Assembly (NCBI GenBank): GCA_019054805.1
Contig: JAHQIY010000014.1
Location: 186,001-250,000, forward strand
Direction: 5' to 3'
Length of the DNA: 64,000 nt
Source: Brachionus manjavacas
Taxonomy: Eukaryota; Rotifera; Eurotatoria; Ploima; Brachionidae
Below, piece by piece: positions 22,905-34,000 of the stretch; position 1 is the first letter of the stretch, and the number at the start of each line of letters is the position of its first letter. Under the pieces are notes generated by a model. It was not told where the DNA came from. It worked only from the letters and a program-made list of their open reading frames with translations, and searched no databases. A program made the translations under genes and the position numbers.

Positions 22905-24580
22905 TTCTGGCGATGATCAATTTATTTATTTATTTATTTGTTAATATGTACCGATCTAATGCTTTTTAAGAAAAAAAATTAAAAAAAAAAAAGAAGACAA
23001 ATAAGTCTAAGCAATGAATGGAAAATTAAAAACGATAGAGGTTTGACATTTTTAAATATTTGATAGTTCAGGAAAAAAAAAAAAGAAATTGCTAGGTAGC
23101 AATTACACAATGGAGTTGGGCATGCAATATATCTTGATTCAAAGCCTGCTTTGTAATCTTCTACCAGTCTTACAATCAATGGAATAAAATGATTCAATCC
23201 TGTCCTCACACATCTCTCATTCAACTCAAAAAGTCGATTTGAGACTTTTAGTAGTTTAAGTGTGTTGAAAATCTCTTGGGGTATAATATTGGAGGGGGTA
23301 TCATATTTTAACTTCAAAATAGATCAAACTGCTGAATTTTGAATAGTTAAATTGAATTTTATTAATTTTAGTTTCTGATGATGAATTTGAACAAGGAAAA
23401 GAACAATCCAAGATTGATCCTATCAAAGATTTGTAAAGATTTCCTAATGTTTTTGGTTTTGAACCCCATTTGTTATTTGAAAGATATTTTATTATATAAA
23501 GTCTTGAATTACAGCGTTCTTTTAATTCATCTACCATTCGACCAAAGGTAGTAGTAGTAAATATAGCTGTGACACAGAGGTACCTGTGTGATAAGGCTAC
23601 ATCATATCAGCTCTTATCTGTTCTACCAAAGGTTACACTCGGTATACCGATCTACTCAGATCACCGGACGCCACGTGAGCATCCAGTTCAGCTTTAAAGC
23701 TGTTCACATTACTCGCATTAACTATACTGGGAGGTAGCAAATTCCAAGTAGTTGCTGTTCTATTAGGAAGGAATTTCGCTCTAATGTTAGACCCCTTACA
23801 GTCATCTCCAATGATCTGATGTGTGTGTGACCTGCCTTTATTATTTCTCCCTATTTTTATTCCCAGATCTACCTCTTCCAATCCATGTGTTATTTTATTT
23901 AGCTTTATAAGGTCACCTCTCTTTCTCCTTGTACCCAAGTCGGTGTATCCTAACTTCTTCAACCTTTCTTCGTATTCCATGCTCCTTAATTCTCAAACCA
24001 TACCTGTTGCTCTCCTCTGAACCCCTTCTATTTTTTAATTTCCTTTTTTGAAAGAGTGTTCCATACTGATGATGCGAGCTCTAAGTGTGTTCTTACAAAG
24101 GTGAGATACAAATTTTTACACAAATTTATGTCGTAATATCTAAAAGTCTTCCTCAATCTCCCCAACACCCAACTCGCTCTATTCACTCCGACTTCCACTT
24201 GCGCTGAAAATTTACCATCTTTTGTTAAGAATACTCCCAAGTCCTTTTCTTTCTCAGTTTCTTTCAGTAACCTTTTACTTCCATTTTCCTCAATTAATTT
24301 CTCCTTTTTTGGATTTTCCTTGCCAAAATACACCACTTTGCACTTGTAAAGTAAGTTTTGAGTCCAATGTGATGTCTAAGAATTTGACTTTTTCCGCATT
24401 ATTTTAATTGTAACCATTGATTTTAAACTTTTATTTTATTATCATGTTTTCAAGATTTACTAAAGTTTTGAAAAAAAAAAATCATCTGCAAAAAAAGAGA
24501 ATATTGGATTATTTACTGGCCCTTGTGGAACTCCTGCTTTAATAGAGTATTGATCACTTAGATGACCATTTACATTTTTC
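22905..24580 (-). mobile_element. LINE copy (I/Jockey/CR1-like family) split by an inserted CR1-like LINE
   Basis: On the minus strand the upstream part (24580-24345) encodes VNGHLSDQYSIKAGVPQGPV, then FFADD and KVKFLDITLDSKLT. The downstream part (23545-22905) resumes with RMVDELKERCN, IIKYLSNNKWGSKPKTLGN and the C-terminal end, followed by an AAATAAATAAA tail near 22.92-22.94 kb. The two halves would be contiguous without the 0.8-kb insert. The RT segment also has an internal deletion, and the copy is 5'-truncated near 24580. Confidence 0.8.
23546..24344 (-). mobile_element. 5'-truncated CR1-like LINE inserted into another LINE
   Basis: Minus-strand peptides are typical of the CR1 C-terminal region: EKEKDLGVFLTKDGKFSAQV, then VNRASWVLGRLRKTFRYYD and LYLTFVRTHLELASSVWN. 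After a frame change follow YEERLKKLGYTDLGTRRKRG, FLPNRTATTWNLLPPSIVN and ASGDLSRSVYRV. A short 3' UTR ending in an ACT run (TTTACTACTACTACC) follows. It interrupts the surrounding LINE, so it inserted later. A short CTTT match at both borders may be the target duplication. Confidence 0.8.
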
Positions 24581-24584
24581 GGGT

Positions 24585-25075
24585 CATATCGGCTCTGTGA
24601 TCAAGTGTTCACAGAAAATGTGATCATTTTGATCACAAAAATATTTATTTAGCTCATTGTGATCAAAATTAGATCGCCAAATTAATTTTAAAATATTAAA
24701 TTTATGTTAATGTGTAAAAAAAGCTAAAAAAATTCTTAAAAAAAAAGAGAAAATTATTTCAAAATTTTTGTTAAGCTAAAAAATGGATATTGATGACGAA
24801 ATTTTTAAAAAGACTATGGGTTTGGTCTTCAATTGTAAAAAAGTCAATTGTAAAAATTTGGTCAGCAAATGAGGCTAAGTATTAGAAAAAGGCTTGCTTT
24901 TTATTTGAAAAGAGACATAATTATTTTTTAAACTCAAGTAAAGGTTAGTAAAAATTAGAATTTTTTCTGATCACAAAAAATTATACTTTTATTCTTCTGT
25001 TTATTAATGAACATTTTGGTTGCACAATATGTGATCATTGATCACTGATCACATTCTGCATCACCGACACTAACT
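24585..25075. mobile_element. Possible MITE with TGATCA-rich ends
   Basis: The left side (CGGCTCTGTGATCAAGTG, then AATGTGATCATTTTGATCAC) and the right side read on the minus strand (TCGGTGATGCAGAATGTGAT, then CAGTGATCAATGATCACA) both carry clustered TGATCA palindromes after a similar TCGG start. There is no coding capacity. The terminal match is imperfect. Confidence 0.25.
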
Positions 25076-25461
25076 TATTCAAAAACCAAAAAAAAATAAA
25101 AATTTCCACAGTTTCTATAGCCAAATTGTAAGTGATCTGATGAGTAGTGCTTTGAAAGTCCGAAAATGCTTCTTAGACAAAGAGGCCGTCATTACTTTAT
25201 CTATTCCGGTTCCAAGTTAACTTATAAATTTATAATGATAACATAGAATTAATAATTTAGTAATAATTTTAATAAAACTTTTCACTAATTTTCTACTAGA
25301 ATTGAATATTAAATAATTAATAATCCTTAAGAAGAAAGAAAACCTTTTTTACAAAAAAAAATAATTTTTTGATAAAAATAAAATTTTTTAATTTTACAAA
25401 TTATTTGTCTTGATCAAAAATAAATAATCTTTATTTTTGTTTTCGAAATAAAAAACTAAAT

Positions 25462-26442
25462 CTAATTTAAGTCCGGACTAAAAACAAAACCTTTTTTGAA
25501 AGGTCCACTTGGTCCACCTTCCAGTACACACTGACCAAATAAACAAGTCAATCCTTTTTTATTTCCCCATCTGCCATCAAAATCAATCCAATTAAAGCCA
25601 TCTTTGATTATAGTATCACTTAAATATTGACCATTAGAGTCGTAACAACATTTATTTTGCTCATTAACCCTTAGAACAACAACATTTTGCCATGTTTTCC
25701 ACAAAATTCCGTCATCTGATCTATCGATTAGAGATTCGCCATTAGCTATTTGATTGTAAACATAGTCTCCTTTGGTCGGATAGCACCCGTGCGACCCGTC
25801 TGAACAGTATGCGATCGGATGAGTGGGAAATTCTGAATGAACAGTGGCTGAAGTCCATGGAACCAGAACACCAAAATTGTGAGAACTGTAGTAAATTTGT
25901 TGTGGCCGACCATTGACAAATCTTACACTCACATGTTCCCAGTCACCGACATGGTTTCCGAAATACGAATAATATCCAATACAGACACTATTAACCTTAA
26001 TGCCAACACAAACTCTTTTTCCTAAGTTAAACGGATAGAAATAAAAATAAAAAACATCGACAATACTTTGGTCTTTGTTTACTACCAAGGCGTATACAGG
26101 AGTTCGGCTAGTGTTCTCTGCCGGGTTAAATCCGGAAAAAAAAGTCAAATTAGAACAAGCTTCACATTGTAATGGCTCAATAGTGTTCATGTGGTCCGAT
26201 TCTATATTCACATGGTCCAAAAAGTGCTCTACATCAGAGGGAAAATAATTTTCTTCACTATGTAAATAGACCAAAGGAGAATAGTCTCTAATTAGTGAAT
26301 CAGTAATGCGAAATGAAAAAAGTTGATCATTCACTGGTGACATGTTAGTTGGAATTGATGGATCGGTGGCAAATGGCCATCCTTGAGGACGATTTTCAAC
26401 CAGACTGCATAGAGATAGCGATATGATCAATAAAATAGTCAT
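25462..26442 (-). CDS. Secreted Vps62-like (DUF946-type) protein, 326 residues, intronless
   Basis: The longer frame starts at 26496, but the ATG at 26442 opens a signal peptide (MTILLIISLSLCSLVENRP) and lies 39 bp after a TATA box that would otherwise be coding, so I chose the shorter form. The mature protein matches the Vps62 family: RDYSPLVYLHSEENYFPSD, then YFYFYPFNLGKRVCVG, GNHVGDWEHVSVRFVNGRP, IYYSSHNFG, PIAYCSDGSHGCYP and GSHG-x-YPTKGDYVYNQ. Vps62 of yeast is linked to vacuolar sorting, but the biochemical function of the family is unsettled. Several Cys pairs fit an extracellular or lumenal protein. No intron interrupts it, unlike most neighbours. An AATAAA lies about 30 bp past the stop. 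Confidence 0.82.
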   Translation of the reverse strand: MTILLIISLSLCSLVENRPQGWPFATDPSIPTNMSPVNDQLFSFRITDSLIRDYSPLVYLHSEENYFPSDVEHFLDHVNIESDHMNTIEPLQCEACSNLTFFSGFNPAENTSRTPVYALVVNKDQSIVDVFYFYFYPFNLGKRVCVGIKVNSVCIGYYSYFGNHVGDWEHVSVRFVNGRPQQIYYSSHNFGVLVPWTSATVHSEFPTHPIAYCSDGSHGCYPTKGDYVYNQIANGESLIDRSDDGILWKTWQNVVVLRVNEQNKCCYDSNGQYLSDTIIKDGFNWIDFDGRWGNKKGLTCLFGQCVLEGGPSGPFKKGFVFSPDLN

Positions 26443-26480
26443 TTTAGATTTAGAATCAATCTGCTCTAAATCGCCGAATT

Positions 26481-26488
26481 TATTTATA
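26481..26488 (-). promoter_or_regulatory. TATA box of the Vps62-like gene
   Basis: TATAAATA on the minus strand ends 38 bp before the ATG at 26442. It decides the start, because the upstream in-frame ATG at 26496 would lie before the TATA box. Confidence 0.5.
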
Positions 26489-26496
26489 TTTGCCAT

Positions 26497-27123
26497 TACA
26501 TCTAATGGGAATATAACATATTTTTAAAAAGATAAAAATGTCTAAACCAATTTTATTATCTAAAAATAAAGCTGAATAAAAAAGTTTTTATTCATTAATT
26601 TATTTATTGTTTTAATTGGTGACTATTCTGGAGTTTCAAAATTGAATTTCGAAAATTTAGAGCAATTAAAAATTAATTAATTTTTTAACTCTAACTAACA
26701 AGCATGAATAAAAATTAAATTAGTAAATTTAAAAATTTTTTTATTTTTTGCATTTTAATAGTTTGGTTTGTGATTTAATTTTGAACAAATTTCTTTCATG
26801 TTTTTTGTCTATAAAGCTGCCTTTTAATTTTAATTGATCAAGTAATCACTTGATTAAATAAATGATAATTTTGATTTTTTAACAGCGTCTTTAGCTGTTC
26901 AACTTTTTGTGGAACCAAGTGAGGCCAAGTGAAAGCTACAAAGCTCACATATCATGTGATCATTTGATCCTAAAAAGACATTGACAAGATTTGTGAACAA
27001 ATCAAATTAATAATTAAAAGATTAAATTAGTTTATTGGAAAAAACAATTTTAAATTTAAGTGATTGAATTTTTCTAAAAATACGCTACCAATATGTATGT
27101 TTATTTTAATTCCATGGGTTAAT
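26497..27123. other. Intergenic, no recognisable gene
   Basis: The DNA is AT-rich between the Vps62-like gene and the MITE. A few TGATC-containing words occur near 26.84-26.97 kb. I see no other feature. Confidence 0.5.
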
Positions 27124-27357
27124 ACGGTTTTGTAAAATTTAATACAAAATGATACAAAGAACAAAAAAAAATGCAAAAAAAATTGAAAGTGAAATTTGAA
27201 GAGTTAAGCAAAAATTAAATTTCAATATAATCGAGCTTAGTAAATTTTTAGATTTTACACACCATTAGCAGAATTTGACAGTTGATGCTGTATTCTCAGA
27301 ATTAATTTAATTTTACACTTTGTTCTGTTGTTTTTGTACTGAACTCCACAAAACCAG
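27124..27357. mobile_element. MITE copy 2, downstream of E-Syt
   Basis: Its ends are ACGGTTTTGTAAAATTTAAT and, inverted, GTACTGAACTCCACAAAACC, with TA on both flanks (AATA before, GTAAATA after). The interior AGAGTTAAGCAAAAATTAAA and ATTTCAATATAATCGAGCTT matches copy 3 at 39622-39988 and, inverted, copy 1. Confidence 0.65.
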
Positions 27358-27554
27358 TAAATACCAATTTTTATAAAATGCTCTTGCTAATAAGTTAAGA
27401 AGATTTTCATTAAAATTGAATCATTTCTTTTTATCATTGAAAAAAATCAATTTTAAAAAATTTTTATTAAATTAATTTAAATAAGCCTAATGCAAAAATG
27501 TTCTATTAAATCTTTAAGTTCTACTTTCAAAAATCTCTTCAAAAAAAATTTTTT

Positions 27555-30500
27555 TCAATCACAATAATTGAATGAAAATTTCGCGTCTTTTTCATCTCTT
27601 AGGTCGTACCATTTATCTATTAGAACATTTGGTTCAAGATTTGTCAAATCGATCCAAAGCTGGCCCATGAAAGTTTTTTCAGTGGTCAACATTGGTTTGT
27701 CATTTTTTACAGTGATACAAATTTGGCGTCTCTTAAGCTCACCGAAATTAATGTTCCATTGAAATCTTAAAAGTAAGTTATTTAGTAATTTCAATGATTT
27801 CAACAAAAAAGAAATTGAATTTTACATGTCATTAAAGACCGGACTAAGCTCATCTTTGATAGCGCGTGACTTTTTTTTTGACTTCTTTTCGGGCTCTAAA
27901 ATTATTTTAACATAGGGATCGGGCAGATTAGAATGATGCACTTCGCAGAGATTTTTGCATTCGATCACTATTAGTCTAAACACACTTTCGTCCATAACAT
28001 ACTGCATTGAAATATGAATTTTACCAAATTCACTTGAAATTATATTTAAAGAATTTTAATTCGAAAATAAGAAAAAAGAGAGAAAAAATACCTTTTGGTT
28101 AAAATATTTTCTTGTGAATATCCAGGGAGGTTTTTGTCCAAGCTTGCACTTTTTTCAACTTGAATTTTTTCTGGTTCCGGTTCAGGTCTAAAACCAGGAC
28201 ATAAAATCTTTGAATTAAAATAAAAAAAGTTAAAAAACTAATTTCTTATTAAAATTTTTACGTATAAACGTAGATTAAGACTTAGTTTTGGATTGTAATC
28301 ATTTACTAAAGTTCGAAGATCAAAAACTCGACTAAGCGCGAGGTTTTCTTCCACGAGCAAATCTTTTAAACTAATTTGTAAATTGGCGATTGTTTTTTTA
28401 GACTTTTCATCATTTATTTTGCACATTAGAAACTCGCTTTGCGGATTTTGCACAAAAAAGCAAAAATTCTGATTCCATTTAGGATGTGTTGTTTTATCCA
28501 AAGTTGTCGATTCTTGGCTGTAGTCGTTAATTGAAAAAATGGCCCTTGGATTTGGTTCTGAAACTCCTGATTTTTTCAGCACCATCTATTTATAGTTATT
28601 AATCTTTTAAAAAAATTAAAATTAAAAAAAATTCCAACAGGTAAGTCCGATGCTGATTTCAAGTCAACTAGAAGTAAACAAGAAGCCTGTTGTTGATTTA
28701 GGCTTTTTATTCGAAGAATTTCATTTAGCTTTTCACTCTCGGTGGAAACTGTAAACCATTCTAGGCGAAGTATCAATTCACCTCTAGATGCTCCTTTAAG
28801 TTTGTATATCTAGAAAAAAATTTTGGTTTTAAATAAAAGTTTTAAAAATGATAAGTTTTTTTAAAATTTTCAATCGGTCATTAAATGACAGATAATTGAT
28901 GATTCACTTAAGAAATTTTTTTTAATCAAAAGATAAAAAATATTGTCTGATTAAAAAAAATTAAAAAAAAATTACTCCTTCTTCAATTCCTTTGAAAATG
29001 ATGTTTTCAACATTTATCTCAACAGACCCGAGAAAGTCATCATTCATTTCGTCGCTGTCAAAACACTGAATTAGAATATCAGGTGTTTGAACAAGATCGT
29101 CTTCGAGCATAAAATCAAATGTTTCGTTCCATATAGGATCAGTGCTATTGGAAATTGTTTTGGTGCGCTTTGGTTGACCGAGACCAGTAATTGTAACATA
29201 AGGGTCTGATTTGCCTGCACCAAAAACACCCATATCTGCTTTTTTCAAATTAATTCCTTTGACAACATTAATTCGAAGAACGCCCTTGGGTCTCACTTTT
29301 TTCATATCATCCAATTCATCTAGTTTAAGGTCTGGTATAATGGGAATGACCAATCGATTGGGTAGTACCAATGTTTTGGCTATTGAATCCTCAATTATAT
29401 TGTCGATTAAATTACGCAAACCTGGCAAGTCGAATGCATTAGCTATGTTCGTCAAGTTAAAGTCCACTTGCTACAATTTGGTTAAAATTAAATTAGATTT
29501 ATATTTTATTAGGATCTAAAATTTACTGGTTTGTTTAGAAAAAAGGCTGTTGCCGCAGCAAAAAACGGTATCCTGTTGCACAGAGGCTTTAAAATAACTC
29601 TCAAGTTACCATGAAACTAAATTTTTTTAAATTCAAATTTTAATAAAATATTTTTTTTTATTTTTACTTGTATATCTTTGACTCCTGCTTGAAAATTTCT
29701 TGCTGATAGCAAAATATTTGCATCACCAGCATACCTTTTAAAAAAATCATTAAAATTGAAAAATTAATTGAATTTTTTTCCAACATAATTTCACAGTCAA
29801 ATAAAACCTCGCCAGGAGGTATGTTTTCAGTATATACTTTGATACTAGTGATCCTTGGGGGCTAAAAATTTTAACAAATTTATATATTTTTTTCTCAATT
29901 AAATAGTTTTTTTTTTCATTTAGATTTTTTTTCGCCATTTTTTTAAATTAATAATTAGTTTCTAAAAATCTTGAAAAATAGAAAGCATAAGGAAAATTCA
30001 TTATATGATTGAGTCATTTTTAAAAGACTAAATTTTTTTTATCATTTTTCAAAGATAAAGTTGGGCGAAAATTACTAAAAAAATAGTAAAAAAAAATTTA
30101 AAATAAATTTAGAATGATCTTTTCCTTCGTTATCTTAAAAATTAAAATCCAAAAAAAAATTGAAATTTAAAGTCATTGAGTTTTTTTAGACAAAAAATTA
30201 CAAAAAAAATCTAAAAAAAAAACTGACAAATTTTTTATTTAACTTACAATATCTCCCAAGTCAATTTCTTTGAATTTAACACTTCCTATAAAATTGGTTG
30301 AATATTGGTTAATGATGGGCTCGATCACATTGACCAAAGTGTTGGTAGCATAGAGCCTGAGATGAGGCCAAACAATTTTCAGTATTTTATTTAGCCACTC
30401 GACTCTTTCTTTGTCCGGAAAGTAGACCCATGCCGGTACTTCATCTAGTCTGGCCAGGACGGCATCCCTTTCGTTTATGCCAAGTGCTTTGATCACTTCA

Positions 30501-30721
30501 GCTTTGGTCTGTCTTGCACTAGAGTTTCTCTCTCTAAGCAAGTACAAAAAAACACACAGCATTACCCATGAGTAGCTAAAATTAAAGTAACCGATCAACC
30601 ATGCTAGAAAAACGACGGCCGATATGCGAAAAAAGCGTATCAGAACAACAATCATGTCCGAATGATCGGAGCCCAGGCCGAATTTGGACTGTGGCAAGTG
30701 AACTTCATTTTCAGACATCAT
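27555..30721 (-). CDS. ESYT2: Extended synaptotagmin (E-Syt2/3-like), 733 residues, ten exons
   Basis: Exons are 30721-30248, 29861-29785, 29734-29668, 29586-29527, 29470-28976, 28809-28639, 28585-28262, 28207-28092, 28032-27826 and 27765-27555. All phases agree. E-Syts tether ER to plasma membrane and move lipids. The N-terminal hydrophobic hairpin (FFRISAVVFLAWLIGYFNFS, then WVMLCVFLYLL) inserts in the ER. The SMP lipid-transfer domain follows (EVPAWVYFPDKERVEWLNKI to LVLPNRLVIPI). C2A keeps Ca-binding acidic residues (GKSDPYV, CFDSDEMNDDFLG). C2B is weaker (SASDLP, DKTTHPKWN). C2C lies at the end (LIVIECKNLC, NLPDPYVKIILEPE), the usual phosphoinositide-binding module. Length is somewhat short of vertebrate E-Syt2/3. 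Two donors are the rare GTTGGA (exons 2 and 6). Confidence 0.95.
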
Positions 30722-31065
30722 TTTTTATTACATTATTAAAATAAAATAAATCTAAAATTAAAATTTTTTTATTTGGTAAAATAAATTGCAAATGAAAGTC
30801 TAAAGTTGGAGGAATTTTTTATTAAAATTAGTGTAATAAACTTACAAAAAAATTGAATAATCATCTATTAATAATATTTTAAATAACAATTAAAAAAGTT
30901 GTTTTATTTTGGGATCGAAATGAGTGATTCAATGGTAAAAAGTGAAGCTTTTATTTTAATTAAAACTGGCAACAATGGTAAGAATGCTTGTTCAGGTAGA
31001 GCATAATTTAATTAGATCATTGTTTTCTGAAAAGTATGGCAACAAAACGAAGAGAAAGTATTTGT
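30722..31065. other. Intergenic spacer between E-Syt and the NlpC/P60 gene
   Basis: 344 bp, AT-rich, holding the E-Syt promoter and the 3' end of the gene upstream. No specific site is convincing. Confidence 0.4.
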
Positions 31066-34000
31066 TTATGATTTTATATTTAAAATGTTAAAGCCTCTTT
31101 CGATTGAAGTAAAAGGTCTCACTTCTTTAGGTGAATTTTCAGCTTTATTTAGGTAAAAGTCGTCAAAATATGCAGGTGGTTGTTGTTCTTGTTCAGCTGG
31201 CTCGTCTTGTTCATCCTCAATTTGATTCTCGTTTTCATCTTCGTTTTGACTCTCTTGGTCATCCGATTCTTCGGAATTTTCCTCTTCATTTATTTGCTCA
31301 TTTTGTTCACATTTTTTTTCAATCGATTGAATTTGCGCGGCAACAGCTTCTTCACTATTCACACTTTTAACTTTCTTTTTCTTTTTCTTCTTTTTTTTCT
31401 TTTTCTTTTTGCTCAAATCCTTCGCAGACGTGGTCTTTTTCAGCTTTTTGTCTTGGTCCAAATAAAAAATAGATTTTTTATAACGCAAGACAGTATTGTA
31501 GCGCCACGGATGCTTAGGACAACAGCTGCGACACAAGCCCAATAGCCACGGATCAATTGATTTTATGTAATACTCTTGAGTATGGTAGCTTTTGGATACA
31601 AACTTGTACGAGTCGAAAACTTGGACTTTTCCATTATTCCATCGGGCACCTATTGTTTTTTCACCCTCGCCAAGCATTATTTCCACATGAGTTATGTTAT
31701 GAGGCTGTTTTTTCACTTCAGATAAATTTCAAATAAACAAAAATTTTTAATTAAACTTAATTAATATATACTTTTGGGATTATAATAAATAGCTTGAATG
31801 AAAACTAAATCGCCTGGTTTCACATCTTCTAACTTGTCAATTGTTTTGGGCAATGTGTCAAACATGTAGGCTTGATTTCCACCACCAATCCTAAAACCGA
31901 AATCATATTCAAGGTCGCGCATCACTCGTCGCACAAGACCGCAACAGTCCAGGAACAACTTCGAATGGTACTCAGGAGCTTGGGAAAAAATTCAATCAAT
32001 CAGCTAAAAAAATTAAGCTACACTCTCTACAATTGTAGGCTATATTTTCTACAATCAGCAACTTTCTTTGATTGAAATCAATTTTTGATAAGAATTTGAA
32101 GTGATTTTACCAAGTATTTGAATGAAATTTTTGAATTTTTACCATTTCAAAGTTTCGCTATTTTTTGTTATATTTTGAGACAATATTTTAGAAAAACTGA
32201 AATTTTTGGGTTTGGAGGTAAGTTAAAACTTGAAAATGTAAATACTAATAGCTCCATTAATGATTCAAATCAGCTTGAATGTCCAAAGCTTCAAGGTGCA
32301 ATACAATGATCTCATGCGTCTAGCAATTTTTTAGTTTTTGAAACTGTGTAAAGTAATCATGTGTCATTAGTAAATGTAACTGAATTTTTTTTATTATTTT
32401 TTATGGCTAGAAGTGGCAATTTAGTACATAATAAAACTATTAATTAAATTTTTCCCTTATTTTTTGTCATAAAACAGAATACTACATAAATCTCATAGAG
32501 CTAAAATAAATTAGCGAAATTATTTTTTTCAATATGTAAAGATTTAAATTTTAAGAAATTAAAATTCATTTAATTTTCTGATTCTTATAAAAAGGTTTTT
32601 TTTAATTTTTTAAAAAATTTTGAAAAGTTTAACTGTTGAAAATTGAAAAAAAATATTTTAATATTGTCAAGACCAAACTAAAAATTAAATTTTTTTAGAA
32701 GGCTAATTTACGGAAAATCTCTTTTTAAATTTTGATAATTTGACTAATGGACAACTTTTTGTATTATTCAATTTTACAGTAATCATTTTTTGATTATTAT
32801 TTTATGCTAACTATGTGTTCTATTTATTTAGTCAAGTTTTCACCTTATTCAACTATTTAAAATCAATGAGCAATTATTAATTTAAAAGAATTTAGCAGAA
32901 TTTAAGAATTAACCCAAAGACCTTTTGCTGAACCGAACTTCCTAAACCAGGGCTACGTTCCGGGTCCCTTTATTTTAACTAAGATTTTGTTAATTTATAA
33001 TTCTTTTTGTTGAATAGTTCACTTTATTGTTTCAATAATCAAAAATTAATTCAAATGATAATTCGCTTTATGTTCTATCTTTTCCATACGTTTTATAACA
33101 AATAATAAAAGACCATGTCAAAATGGACTGAATAATATAAAGATTGGATAATGTCAAATTTTGTCAATCAATCTTGTCAATTTTGTTAACTTCAAAAACA
33201 AAATAAAAATAATGAAAAAATTTCAATATTTTATTGAAATAATTAATTTAAAAAAATTAGATTTTTATAATCCAATCAATTTAATTAATTATTAATCTTA
33301 CTCCCATTTTTTCATGTTTGAGACAGTTTAATCAAAAATATAGTCGACTAAAGTGGAACTATTCAAAAGAGGCACTATTCCAGATCAAAAATCACGTGCA
33401 GATAATGATACTGAGATGGTGTTTATTTTATCAAAAAATTTAGCTTCAGAAAAAAAGTCAGGTAAAAAAATATGACCAGTGACCACAAAATTGACCATCC
33501 TCTTGAAAACTAGTGAAAAAAATAATCAAAAAATCGCTTTCAAAGGCTTGGCAAAATCACAGTCTAAAAAAATTGCCAATTGTAGGCTTCACTTTCTACA
33601 ATTGTAGGCTACATGATCCAAAAAAAGCTAAAGCTTATTTGGATTCTGATTGTTGTTTTTTAATGATGAATTAAATTCTTTTAATTGAAAATAAATGAAT
33701 GGCTTTAGTTAACTTATAGAGAATTCTGAAATTTAAATAAATTTAATTAGTGCATTTTGTTTAAAAATAAAATTTTTGAAAAGTAAGTTTAAAAAATTAA
33801 ATTGAGACTTATTTTGCTAAAAGGTGTAAGACTTTGTAAGTACTAAGAAGAATCAAAAACAAGAAGAAAAAAAAAAAAAGAAAAAAAAAGAAAAAAGACT
33901 TACAGTCAGGACTAAAGTATTTTTTGGCATAAGGAACATTGAAGTACTTTTTGGCTTGTTCGACAAACTTCAAACGCAACTGCATCATTCGGTCCGGACT

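Noticed and set aside
26440-26496. Upstream ATG at 26496 as start of the Vps62-like protein
   Set aside because: It would place a TATA box inside the coding region and bury the signal peptide. The ATG at 26442 fits better.
31180-31545. Plus-strand Leu/Phe-rich frame that looks like a membrane protein
   Set aside because: It is the complement of the Lys/Glu-rich tail of the NlpC/P60 protein. Hydrophobicity is an artefact of reading AAG/GAA repeats backwards.
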